Assembly: GCA_009602725.1 (NCBI GenBank)
Contig: WELB01000046.1
Coordinates: 411,859-434,373 of the forward strand
Origin: Spirogloea muscicola
Lineage: Eukaryota; Streptophyta; Zygnematophyceae; Spirogloeales; Spirogloeaceae
DNA length: 22,515 bases
Direction of reading: 5' to 3'
A model generated the notes under the pieces. The model made no database searches. It was given only the letters and a program-made list of their open reading frames with translations, and was not told where the DNA came from. The position numbers and the translations under genes were made by a program. The number at the start of each line of letters is the position of its first letter. Within the stretch, counting starts at the first letter, position 1. This document shows, piece by piece, positions 1-9,200 of this stretch.

Positions 1-112
1 CCTCCTCCTCCCCGTCCTCCTGGCCGCCATTCTCGCCCACCGCCGCCGCCTCCTCCTCCTCCTCCCCTTCCTCCTCGTCCTCGTCGCGCGGCGCCGCCCT
101 GCCGCGCTTCAT
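1..112 (-). CDS. Possible N-terminus of an acidic protein, cut by the window edge
   Basis: On the minus strand an ATG at 112-110 opens a frame that stays open for 37 codons to the window start. It begins MKRGRAAPRDEDEEE and continues as a Glu/Asp run, then Ala, Gly and Glu. A short basic start followed by an acidic tract is common in nuclear proteins, but no domain is visible. A second minus-strand ATG at 170-168, in a different frame, is also open to the edge and would give an Arg/Gly-rich protein, so the true frame cannot be decided here. The GC-rich, CCG-repeat sequence just upstream (113-about 450) resembles the upstream regions of the other genes in this window, which supports a gene start. 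Function unknown. Confidence 0.4.
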   Translation of the reverse strand, partial: MKRGRAAPRDEDEEEGEEEEEAAAVGENGGQEDGEEE

Positions 113-261
113 CCCGCCGCGGCCGCGCCCTCGGCCCTCGGGCTCCCAGCACCGCAGGCGCACACCGCATCCACCGACGCCTCTCTCCTTGCTCGCGCCC
201 GCCGCTCGGCCCCTCCTCTGTCGCTCCGGCTCGCCCTGTCAGTCTATTATCCGACTCGCCA

Positions 262-273
262 CCGCCGCCGCCG

Positions 274-303
<30 letters not shown>
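262..303. repeat. CCG trinucleotide run
   Basis: About 14 near-perfect CCG/CGC units with one GTC interruption. On the minus strand this would be a CGG run in the 5'UTR or promoter of the edge gene. Confidence 0.9.
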
Positions 304-304
<1 letters not shown>

Positions 305-411
305 TGCCGCAGGCGGGCCCTGGGGCTCCTGACGGCAGCCGTTATCGGGGAACTGGCGGCGCTGACGGCGTCGGTTGAGTCGACGGGCCTCGGGGCGGGC
401 TCTGCGCGTCT

Positions 412-421
412 GCCACGTGGC
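412..421. promoter_or_regulatory. GCCACGTGGC palindrome (G-box core)
   Basis: A perfect 10-base palindrome containing CACGTG, in the GC-rich region between the edge gene and the left repeat cluster. Binding by a bHLH or bZIP factor is inferred from plant G-boxes. Confidence 0.35.
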
Positions 422-644
422 TTCATGGAGGCGGAGGCAACTCTTCTGGAAGCACGGGATGGGGGATTACTCTCATTTGGTTGAATTGAATTTCACCGGC
501 TGGCTCCTCGGTCGGAGGTTAACCAGGTAGGCTCGAGCCCTCCTGCAAAGCTGTGCGCATGATTTGAAACAATGGCCAGCTAAAGCCAATTACTACGCAG
601 GTAAAAGCTGGTGCAAGAAAGAAACACTTCTTCTTGTGTAAGGC

Positions 645-705
645 AACGGCTGTGAGAGGCCAGCACAATAGATGTACAAGGTCTGAGAGGGCGCGATGGC
701 AAGAA
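645..705 (-). repeat. Dispersed repeat copy (core)
   Basis: A short minus-orientation copy. GGCTGTGAGAGGCCAGC at 648-664 is followed by ACAAGGTCTGAGAGGGC, a degenerate form of the ACAAGGTTCGAAGGGGCC block. Confidence 0.6.
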
Positions 706-824
706 ATATACGAACCTACTCTCCATGACTTCTGCAAGTGGCCGCTCAATAGCTTCTAGTCAGCAAGTGCATGTTGGAGTAAGTAGAGGGTGGAGAATGG
801 GGCTACAGATTGGGGTAGGTGAAG

Positions 825-1056
825 AAGAGGCTCTTCGAGCAGGCCATGCCATGGCTGCTGCTTCTGGGTCTCGTCGGGGTGCCTCTTTTCCAGCTGCAAG
901 TTACTCCGACTTGCGGCTGCTGACCACGCTCCCATCGGCTGTAGTCTCCTGCATAGCTATGTGTTTTGGCGCCTTTCGGCCCTTAAGACCCTGTACATTC
1001 CTTTGGGCTGGCCTCTCACAGCCTTTTCCTTACTTTGGAGGAGCCCCTCCCTACAA
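825..1056 (+). repeat. Dispersed repeat copy, long
   Basis: A plus-orientation copy. It includes the GACTTGCGGCTGCTGACC module (about 909-926), a GCCTTTCGGCCCTTAAGACC block, and the core GGGCTGGCCTCTCACAGCC at 1005-1023, followed by a GGAGGAGCCCC tail. Confidence 0.65.
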
Positions 1057-1059
1057 GGA

Positions 1060-1165
1060 GGGTGATGGCTGTGAGAAAAGAGGAGAAGCACTTCTGAAAG
1101 TGGCGGTGGCTGTGAGGGCCAGCCCAGAAAAAGGAATCGAGAACGTCCAAAGGGCCCGGAAAACG
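1060..1165 (-). repeat. Dispersed repeat copy
   Basis: Minus-orientation core GGCTGTGAGGGCCAGCCC at 1107-1124, followed by AAAAAGGAAT and a degenerate GTCCAAAGGGCCC block. A second partial GGCTGTGAG lies at 1066-1075. Confidence 0.6.
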
Positions 1166-1260
1166 CAAATTACAAAAGAGAGAAGCCACGGATGCGGTGG
1201 ACAATGATGAGGAAGCAGCTCTTCCAAGGGGTCGAGCGCTGTGAAACGAGGGCGCTGTAA

Positions 1261-1500
1261 GAGGAGCAGCTCTTTCAAAGATGGGCGAGGGCTGTGAGGG
1301 GCGGGCCCGAACTGTAAACAGCGTCGGAAGGGCCAAAAGGTGCTAAACCACACAGCTTTGCAATTACCACGAATGATGGTCCTAGCAAGCAGCCGCAAGT
1401 CAGAAAAACCAGCAGCCAGGAAGCAGTCCCCTGGGCGAAAGCCAGATCTGCCAGAGGCTAGAGCAGGCCAGCACGCAGGTGCAAGGCGGGAGATAGACCT
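1261..1500 (-). repeat. Dispersed repeat copy, long, with downstream modules
   Basis: Contains, in order on the plus strand: AGCAGCTCTTTCAAAGATGG, GGGCTGTGAGGGGCGGGCCC, GGAAGGGCCAAAAGGTGCTA, AGCAGCCGCAAGTCAGAAA, GTCCCCTGGGCGAAAGCCAG and GGCCAGCACGCAGGTGCAAG. The same order of blocks recurs at 1530-1870 and, in part, at 21285-21550. Confidence 0.7.
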
Positions 1501-1529
1501 TTTGGTAACCCAGCCACTCTACCAAAAAG

Positions 1530-1870
1530 AATAAGTGGCTCGCCCAATGGGGGCAAGGGCTGTGAGAAGCCAGCCCGAAAAGTATTGACAAGGTTCGAAG
1601 GGGCCAAACTATGAAGGGGCCAGAAGTGCTATCGCAAGACTGGGGTAGGATGAATCACTCAAAAACAACGAGTGAGGAGCCTCAAATCCGACAGACTAGC
1701 TGTCGGAAAACAATCCCCCTGCCCAAATCCAGAGGCTGCAGCAAGAGCGGCCAGCACGCAGATGCAAGGCGTGGGCCATGGACCGCTGTATGGAAATTGA
1801 CAGACGCATGCAACAGACCTGGGCCCACGAGCCAGCGGCGTTGAAGTCAGCCGGCTCAAATTGCCTGCGG
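1530..1870 (-). repeat. Dispersed repeat copy, longest and best preserved
   Basis: Begins AGTGGCTCGCCCAATGGGGG, then GGGCTGTGAGAAGCCAGCCC (1557-1576), then GACAAGGTTCGAAGGGGCC. After a spacer come the blocks ACAATCCCCCTGCCCAAATC and GGCCAGCACGCAGATGCAAG, and ATTGACAGACGCATGCAAC about 30 bases further on. The GGTTCGAA block resembles a Pol III B box, and TGGCTCGCCCAATGGG lies at an A-box-like distance upstream. This resemblance is why a tRNA-derived SINE is considered. Confidence 0.7.
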
Positions 1871-2135
1871 GACACAGCGCGCCGCGCAAGCCTGGCGAGA
1901 CTAAAAGAGTCTTTCTCTCTTTGGAAGAGCTCCCTTCTTCTGGGCTGGCCACTCACAGAACGATATCGTGTATTTGAAAACAAACGAAGGCCAAACGGCC
2001 AAGTACAAAGGCAAGCACATCCGAAGACCTACATAACCTACAGCAGATTGACCCGCTCAATGACTGTTCATCACAGAGGATATTGACAGGGGGCATTGAG
2101 CACCAGTGAGGAAGTGCGCGCCCATAGAGAAAGGG

Positions 2136-2262
2136 GGCACCATTGAGCACCAGTGGCCACTGGAGTCGCCATGTGCATTTAGCATTTTCTGGCCTTTACG
2201 AATCCTTTTTACTTATTTCTGGGCTGGTCAACCACAGCCACCGCCCTCTACTGGAAGCGTCT
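2136..2262 (+). repeat. Dispersed repeat copy
   Basis: Has TTGAGCACCAGTGGCCACTG, TTAGCATTTTCTGGCCTTTA and the core GGGCTGGTCAACCACAGCC (2221-2239). The first block is repeated just upstream (ATTGAGCACCAGTG at about 2095-2108). Confidence 0.65.
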
Positions 2263-2415
2263 TCATCTCTCTCACACAGAAGAGTTTAGCCCCTCACACC
2301 CATCGCCTTCTTCAGATGAGATGCGTGTATACTAAGAGATGGGGAGAAGCTCCTTCTTCTTCTAGCAGCTCCTTCTTCAGAAGGAGCTGCTACTTACTGC
2401 TCGACAAGGGAGACT

Positions 2416-2545
2416 GAGCACAGTGGCCACTTGAATCACTGTGTGCGTCAGCGCTTTTACTGGCCCCTTCGACTTTTGATCAATTCTTTTTCCTGGGCTG
2501 GCCAATCAGCTACGAAGCACAGCCATTGCCCTCTACTGGCCCTCT
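2416..2545 (+). repeat. Dispersed repeat copy with interrupted core
   Basis: AGCACAGTGGCCACTTGAAT, then TGGCCCCTTCGACTTTTG. The core GGGCTGGCCAATCAG is separated from CACAGCC by an extra CTACGAAG. It otherwise matches the family order. Confidence 0.6.
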
Positions 2546-2640
2546 ACTCGTAAACTACCGAGTGATCCATCCTCCCCCTGATCTGACATAGCATCTTCCG
2601 ACCCCTTTGTAGCTGCTACATCTTGTAGGCCCCTCCAAAC

Positions 2641-2747
2641 CTTTGTCCATTCTTTTTGGGCTGGCTTATCACAGCCCTTGCCCCCATTGGGAGTGCCACT
2701 TCTTCTTCTTTCTTCTACTGGCCACTTCTACTAGAGAGAAGGCGCGC
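2641..2747 (+). repeat. 107-bp direct repeat, copy 1
   Basis: Identical base for base to 2972-3078, offset 331. It contains the family core GGGCTGGCTTATCACAGCCC at 2658-2677 and the CTTCTTC-rich tail, ending AGAGAGAAGGCGCGC. Perfect identity among otherwise divergent copies indicates a recent duplication or conversion. Confidence 0.95.
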
Positions 2748-2859
2748 ATGCCTCTGGCTCTGTCCAGGGGACCCACTTCCAGGACCCTAGCCTTTCTGAT
2801 TTGCGGCTGCTTAGCAGGGGTTACTGAGTAATTTGTAGCTGCTTTCTTTCTTTGTGTGC

Positions 2860-2971
2860 TTTGGTTTCTTAGCGCTTCCTCTGGCTTCCTCTGGCCCCCT
2901 TCTCGTTCTTTGTTCATTCTTTTTTGGGCTGGCTTGTCCAGCCCCTATCCTCAATGGGCGAGCCCTTTCTT
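2860..2971 (+). repeat. Dispersed repeat copy
   Basis: TTAGCGCTTCCTCTGGC, GTTCATTCTTTTTTGGGCTG and the core GGGCTGGCTTGTCCAGCCCC (2926-2945), followed by TCAATGGGCGAGCCC. It directly abuts copy 2 of the 107-bp repeat. Confidence 0.65.
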
Positions 2972-3078
2972 CTTTGTCCATTCTTTTTGGGCTGGCTTAT
3001 CACAGCCCTTGCCCCCATTGGGAGTGCCACTTCTTCTTCTTTCTTCTACTGGCCACTTCTACTAGAGAGAAGGCGCGC
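2972..3078 (+). repeat. 107-bp direct repeat, copy 2
   Basis: Perfect copy of 2641-2747, ending 190 bases upstream of the chosen Lon start codon, so it probably lies in or next to the Lon promoter or 5'UTR. Confidence 0.95.
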
Positions 3079-3268
3079 GGCGCGCATGAAATTGAAAGGA
3101 AGAGTCTTCTACTAGAAGAGTCTTCTGCCCAGCTGCTGCTTCCTGCAGCTCCTCCAGTTCGCCAGCCCCGCCAGCCGGGCCTTGCGCCGCACGCCAAGCC
3201 CCCGCCGCCACGCGGCGCCCCCGCCGGCAGCGGCGGCGGCGNAGTTCCACCCCAGTACCAGGGTGGCC
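3079..3268 (+). promoter_or_regulatory. Lon 5' region with 16-base palindromic tandem
   Basis: Sequence between the repeat and the Lon ATG. At 3098-3129 a 16-base unit close to AGAAGAGTCTTCTACT occurs twice, so GAA and TTC alternate exactly every 8 bases (3099, 3107, 3115, 3123). This is not the 5-base spacing of a classical heat-shock element. An ATG at 3086 starts a 9-codon frame ending in TAG at 3113-3115, a possible upstream ORF. Pyrimidine-rich TTCCTGCAG at 3140-3148 could be a splice acceptor if an upstream exon exists. Confidence 0.4.
3242..3242. other. Undetermined base (n)
   Basis: The only ambiguous base noticed in the window. It lies in GC-rich sequence 27 bases before the chosen Lon start, so small assembly errors may exist here. 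Confidence 0.99.
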
Positions 3269-6200
3269 ATGCACGAGCTTCCCCGCCGTGGCCGCCATGG
3301 CGGCGCCTGCGGCAGCGGCCGCACCGCCCGGCCCTACGAGGCGGCTGCCTCGCCGGACGGCGGCTGTGGCGGTGGCGCGGCCGCCATGGAGCGGCTGCTG
3401 TGCCGGCTCGACGAGCTGGGGCCTGCGGCATGGCAGCAAGCTGGCGGCGACAGCACGGACGACGGGGGGCTGGCGGCGCTGCTGCAGCACGACGCAGATT
3501 CTAGCGCCGACGACGGCGGCGGCGGAGGCGGCGGCGGCGGCGGCGGCAACGGCGGCGGCGGCAACGGCGGCGGCAAGCCGCCGCTGATCGAGGAGCCCCC
3601 GGACTCGCCTCCGGCGGGCAACGCCATCGTACCAGCTGGGCCCCGGCCGGAGAACTTTCCAAAGGTTAGTTAATTGATTTACTATTTAGTTAATTACGTC
3701 AAACGGGGGGGTTCAGTGAGTCTGAATAAGCGATAGAGATAGATGGTAGAGCTTGTTCTGAAGTGTGGCTAAACCCTCTTCAGTCCTTAAACCCTGCCCC
3801 CTGTCAATCTGTGTTTACTTAAACCCTTCAACGTGGCTCTCCTCTTGCCTCGATTGCTTATTTTATCGCAGTACTCGTGTACAATGCTCAGCTCCTTGTA
3901 AGAATCACAATTCTGCCTCCTTTCAAGTGGTTATTGTGCTGAAGAGTTGTCTCCTTGATCACCTCTTGCCTTATCTGCCGTCCCAATACGCCCTCACTTG
4001 CTCCCCAGCTCTGCTGCTCAACGCTATGCTAATGAGTCTGTTGCTATGGCGACCTTTATAATCCTCGGGAGCATGATATATTATCACAGGACAGAGCAGC
4101 CTTCTGCAGCTTTGATCCCCCCCTCCTCCCTGCCTTCAGTCTACTGAGCTACAATTTCGTTCTCTGCCTGCAACTTAGCAGAGCCACTGATCTCAGTCTG
4201 TAACGTCACAAAGCTTGCTGGAGCTCGTCATGTACCTGTGACCAGTCTAAACACCTATTGCCGCAACAGGCTCTCGCCATATGGCCGTGGCCTCCGTCTG
4301 CACACCTTGATGCTTGAGACACGTGCTTGCCAGGTGCTGGCGGTTCCATTGACGCGGCGGCCTCTCTTCCCAGGCTTTTTCGTGCCGGTCACCATCAAGG
4401 TGAGCATAGCCAAGCCGTCTGGTGCAGTGGAAAGTGCTAATTGCATGGGAATGAGATTTGCACTCAAGGGGCACGGGATCTGTTTAGAGAGTGGAAAATC
4501 TGGCATGCTTGTTCATGTTGTCTCTGGTTCGTTGAGCGTCTTGTTTGCGATCAAATTCCAGTCATTCATAGAGCACCCAAAGCAATAAGTCAGGTTATGA
4601 AAATTGCCTGATTATCATGATCATCTTAAATTGCTTGGAGCCGCTCGCTACTGCTTTCGACTCAGCTCTCTGCGTTGCCGTTGCTTTCATGAGCAGAAAG
4701 TCGAACATGGTCTAAGGTCCTGGCACGTACTCAACTCATGACTTGTTTGTGATTTGTTCACCTCAGTGTGTTCCCCTGACCCCCTGCAATATCGTGTTCT
4801 CAGGACAACAAGCTGGCCGACGCCTTAGCTGAGTTGCGAATCAGGGGCGTGCCTTACGTTGGGGCCTTTCTGACAAAGGAGGCCAGTGCGCGAGACGGAG
4901 CAGGTGCAGATTTGTCAGGAGCTGCCGAGCCCTCGACGGGCGAGGAGCTTTACAACCGCCTGCACACGCATGGTACTTTTGCTCAGGTAATTAACGTGAT
5001 CAACAGGCTCATCCCTAATGCGAGTTTGATTTGCATACTAGCGGCCTTCAGGAGTCTTGGCATGAGGTGGTGAAGGTAGACCACCAGGTTGTTATCGTCC
5101 GTTTGTCGTTCCTTCGTATTGTTAGTGGCTGAGCTTTGTACCCGAGGACTGACTTAGGCAGTCATTGTCCTGCCTTGCCTGCTCGTTTCTGTGTACATGG
5201 TAATCCAATAGCTGTTGTTAGGGGCTCTGACCTGCTGTACGTTGGAGATTTTTCAGGTAACCAATGTGGTGCGGTCCTTGGATGGTGAGGGTGCGCAGGT
5301 CCTCCTCATGGGCCATCGCCGTCTGCGACTCACCGGACTGGTCAGCTTTTGGGGTTATGCCATGGCCTGTGACACTCATCAGTTGCACATCAGATTTCCG
5401 CAGATTGAATTTCTCAGAAACTTATCTGACTTATTATTTTTGTCATGATTGCCTTACTTGAAGGTTGACAGCGAGCCGCTCAGCGTCACTGTTGAGCATC
5501 TGAAGGTAAATCAGAAACACTAGCCTCTGACAGCTCATTGAGAAGTGTCAAGGTCTTTCACCGCAAGACAATGTGGAACCTTAATCGTAGCCGTTGCCCT
5601 CTCCATTTAACAATCTGGCATGAGTTGTTAGCCTTCACTCTCCTCAAGTGACAAATTGCATGAAAGGCAGTCACGTCATCTGATGTTCAGGAAAAGGTGT
5701 TACCAGTGAATACAATGAAGTGATAGACTTTTATCTCTTCCATTGTAATGCCCGTGATGACTTCATCTCTACGAGAGCGTCCGGCACTGGTAACAGCCTC
5801 TCGTACAAGCATAGGACCTCTAAACGACATTCTCAGCTGAAGCCAAGCTTATACATATGTTCTCCTCGTTCTGTTCCTGTTGCAGGATCAGCCTTTTGAC
5901 TCGAGCAGCGATGTCCTGAAGGCAACAGTGATGGAGGTGGTGTCCACCATGAAAGATCTGATGAGGCTCAATCCACTATATAAGGAGCACATCTCAATGT
6001 TCATTCAGGTAATCAAAGCCACATAACAAGTGACGAATCCCGTTAGTTTTCAGTTGGTAAGAAGTCTTGAGAGTGTGTAGACAAAGTGCATGTAATCTAA
6101 ATTGCAATAATTAACATGTATAGCAAAACAAATTTTGAAGCAATTGAAACAACTTCCTAGAAATCGTAGCACAGTGCAATTGTTATTTCCCAAGACTTCT

Positions 6201-9200
6201 CCTTACCTTGCGCTTGATTGCGAGGGTCCTGATATTTCTGCCAATTCTTTGACTTGTTTTTGCATCCTTTGGAGGATCTCCATTGCGATCTGCTGAAGTC
6301 ACATAGAGCAGGAGCTACTCTCTTAGCTGACAGGAGTCTGTGCACAGGTTTAGGCCATTCCTGGTGAGTCTGCTGATCAGTCTGCTCCGCTGTGCAGCAT
6401 GTGGGCGAGTTCAATGCATCGCGAATGGCGGACTTTGGAGCCGCCCTTACAACAGCCGACGAGCCAAGCCTGCAAACAATTCTGGAAGAGCTCAATGTAA
6501 TACTATGAATGCATGTCAGGGCAGCTTGATTTGTGTACACCCACTTGGCATATCTTGCTATACTACTGTTTCATTGTTCCTGTCCTTGAGCCTCAAGGAT
6601 CCACTTAGGCATCTCTTGCTGAAGGCTTGGCTCGTATGTCTTACAAGCTGACTGGCAGATATATATTGTACAGGTAAATCAACGCCTTGACAAGACTCTA
6701 TTGTTGTTAAAGAGGGAACTCGAGCTCTGCAAGTTGCAGGCAGGACTTCACACACCTCGACCAGCCTTGTTTGTGCTGTCTTTGTGTTCTGTTTCCTTTA
6801 GATGGTTGCCCATGTCCAAAGACTTCACCCACTTCTGATGTCCTTCAGCATCATTCCGGCTGATAATGTGCTTAAGCTGAATCAGAGTCCAGTTATTGAG
6901 CTTGGATCTACGATCAAGGCCTACTGTCACTTACTTTCTGTGTCAGTCTGGGTCGTATAGGCAAGTATCGCAAAAGGGGTTGAAGAGAAGATCAGTGGAG
7001 AGCAGCGGCGCTTCCTTCTCATGGAGCAACTGAAGGCTATAAAAAAGGTTAGCCAGGCACCTTAGCAACAGCTTGGTGATGCGCCCCTGCTACCTGGTGT
7101 TGCTAGAACAATCCGTCCTTGGAGAATTTGCCATGATGAACCATTTCGTTCCCATCATAGCTGCTTGTAAGGATTGTCTCAGCCCCAGTGCTGATTGCTG
7201 ACTTCATACATTGCAGGAGTTGGGATTGGAGAAGGATGACAAATCTGCTCTGCTCGGTAAGCTCGCCCGCTGACGTGATTCTCGCAACATCCACATCTTA
7301 CTGTTCGACCATAGTCTGAGTATGTCAGCACAGAGGAATCTGGGTTTGCTTTGACCTGCACAGAAAGTATAGATGGCTAACTCTGTATGCATGTTACTCA
7401 GATGATTAGCAACCTGCCTCTGGATAATTCAGCTAAGGGCATATTAGGCAAGTGCAATGAACGCCCGCATATGTTGCAGGCAGGTTCAGAGAGAAGCTGC
7501 AGCCCAACCTTGCGAACTGCCCTCCGCACGTTCTAAGTGTCATTGAGGAGGAGATGGCCAAGCTGTCTAATCTTGAAGCCTCGTCCTCTGAGTTCAATGT
7601 GACTCGCAATTACCTAGACTGGCTCACATCTCTGCCGTGGGGCAACTACAGGTATCCAATACACCTTCATTTGCGTGCCAGCTGCAATGCTTTAGGCAAT
7701 GCCGGGCAGTTCGTATTGATGTCATAAGCCCTCCCTCCTCAATGTGAACATGAGCCTGCTTGCATGCCTGACTCAGAGCTACTTATTCTCTTGTTGTCCT
7801 GTTACCTGGACATATTTAGAAATTGACATGACATTGATGCATGCACTTATACACAGACCTACAGACCTGCTTCATAACTTCAAGCATAGTCTGCCTGTGT
7901 ATTAGATTAACATCTGTTACTTATTCAGCACCCTGCCAATAGTGATTAACTTTCAGTTGATACATGAAAGTTGTGGGCCAAGCTGAAGGTCCCCATTCGC
8001 GTTGCACAAGTCGTAACAGGGACTCCACCCTCTGTTTGCTGCAGTGAGGAAAACTTTGATGTGAAACAAGCGCAAAAAGTCCTCGATGCCGAGCATTATG
8101 GCTTGGAGGATGTCAAAGAGCGTATACTTGAGTTCATTGCTGTCGGGAGGCTTCGTGGGTCTGTGCAAGGTATCAATTTCTTCATGGCAGTACTCCTCAA
8201 AGAAGCCGAGCTGTGTATTGGTGTCAATCACCTCCTTGCCATGGATGCTTCTACTCGCTCGATGTCTCATAAGCTGTTGGTGCTCCAGGGAAAATCATCT
8301 GCCTGTCAGGACCTCCAGGAACTGGCAAGACGTCAATAGGGAAGTCCATAGCCAATGCTCTTGGGCGCAAGTTTTACCGATTTTCTGTTGGTGGCCTTTC
8401 TGATGTTGCTGAGATCAAGGTAATGATTTCTTCTTTATGTGCTCAGCAAGTATACTTATCTGTTTTCGTAAAGAATATCCTTTGTTGCACAGTAGTCGAG
8501 ATTTTTTTGCTACTCTTCTGGCTTGACATGTCAGAATTTATTGCTTCGATTGTTGACTGTCCTACAAAACACGAACTCCATATGAAGGAGCATACAAAGG
8601 TGATGATATTGAAGCTCTTGCCCACACTCATGCTGAGAGTGTGTACTGCTAATCTGGCTGGTCAGTGTTCGGCATGGTCTTGCAGGGCCACAGGAGAACT
8701 TACGTCGGTGCAATGCCTGGGAAGATGGTGCAGTGCTTGAAGGCTACGGGGTCAGCTAATCCGCTCGTCTTGATTGATGAGATTGACAAGGTGCAAAATC
8801 AAGCAACAGAACCTCCTGGATCTGGTATACACCTAAGCTGTGCATGTTAAGGAGTGATGTGCACCTGAAAGTGATTTCTATTGTCGGGTCATTTGCCAGG
8901 ATGCAGCGCTGATAACACTGACACTTGCCTCTCAGCTTGGGAGGGGCCATGCCGGTGACCCGGCTAGCGCTTTGTTGGAGCTGCTGGACCCAGAGCAGAA
9001 TGCGAACTTCTTGGACCATTACTTGGACGTGCCTATCGACCTCTCAAAGGTCCGTGCATGCTTGCATGACCTTGCTGCACAATCTTGAGCCAGCCTGCTC
9101 CTCTTAGGTATGCTGTCTATGTATGTGGGTAAGTTTCAACAGAAGGCAGTGGGTAATAAGGCTTCCTCAGAAGCCAAATTTGTGGTCATTGATTGGTTAC

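Larger units (their letters stand above)
113..500 (-). promoter_or_regulatory. GC-rich upstream region of the edge gene
   Basis: This stretch lies upstream of the putative minus-strand start. It is strongly GC-rich to about 450 and then drops to ordinary composition. It holds a CCG run (262-303) and a perfect 10-base palindrome, GCCACGTGGC, at 412-421, whose centre is the G-box core CACGTG bound by bHLH/bZIP factors in plants. I see no convincing coding frame in it. A promoter/5'UTR role is inferred from composition and position. Confidence 0.4.
640..3078. repeat. Left cluster of a dispersed non-coding repeat family
   Basis: Nearly the whole stretch is made of divergent copies of one repeat in both orientations. 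In the plus orientation the shared core reads roughly GGCCCCTTCGAACC, then TTGTCCATTC, a T-run, GGGCTGGC-N6-CAGCCC, then TTGCCCCCATTGGGAG and a CTTCTTC-rich tail. The core contains an inverted repeat, GGGCTG/CAGCCC. Cores on the plus strand are near 1005, 1942, 2221, 2495, 2658, 2926 and 2989; on the minus strand near 648, 1066, 1107, 1289 and 1557. The open frames here up to about 100 codons cross repeat copies, share no family resemblance to proteins and differ in frame from copy to copy, so I call no gene. The structure suggests a non-autonomous element, possibly tRNA-derived, but no target-site duplications or ends were established. Confidence 0.8.

Noticed and set aside
1016-1398. Overlapping minus-strand frames of about 110 codons
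   Set aside because: They cross repeat copies in two frames at once and resemble each other only through the repeat.
1557-1600. A true tRNA gene
   Set aside because: Only the B-box-like block and one arm fit. The T stem does not pair and no acceptor stem is visible.
640-3078. CRISPR array
   Set aside because: Copies occur in both orientations with irregular spacing and divergence, in a eukaryotic nuclear context.
3182-3268. Lon start at 3182
   Set aside because: The codon is TTG, not ATG. Nuclear eukaryotic genes very rarely start there, and the frame is open further upstream to 3116 without an ATG.
2854-3504. Long plus-strand frame over the repeat and Lon exon 1 (216 codons)
   Set aside because: It is in a different frame from the Lon exon, crosses the duplicated repeat, and is open because of GC-rich and repeat composition.
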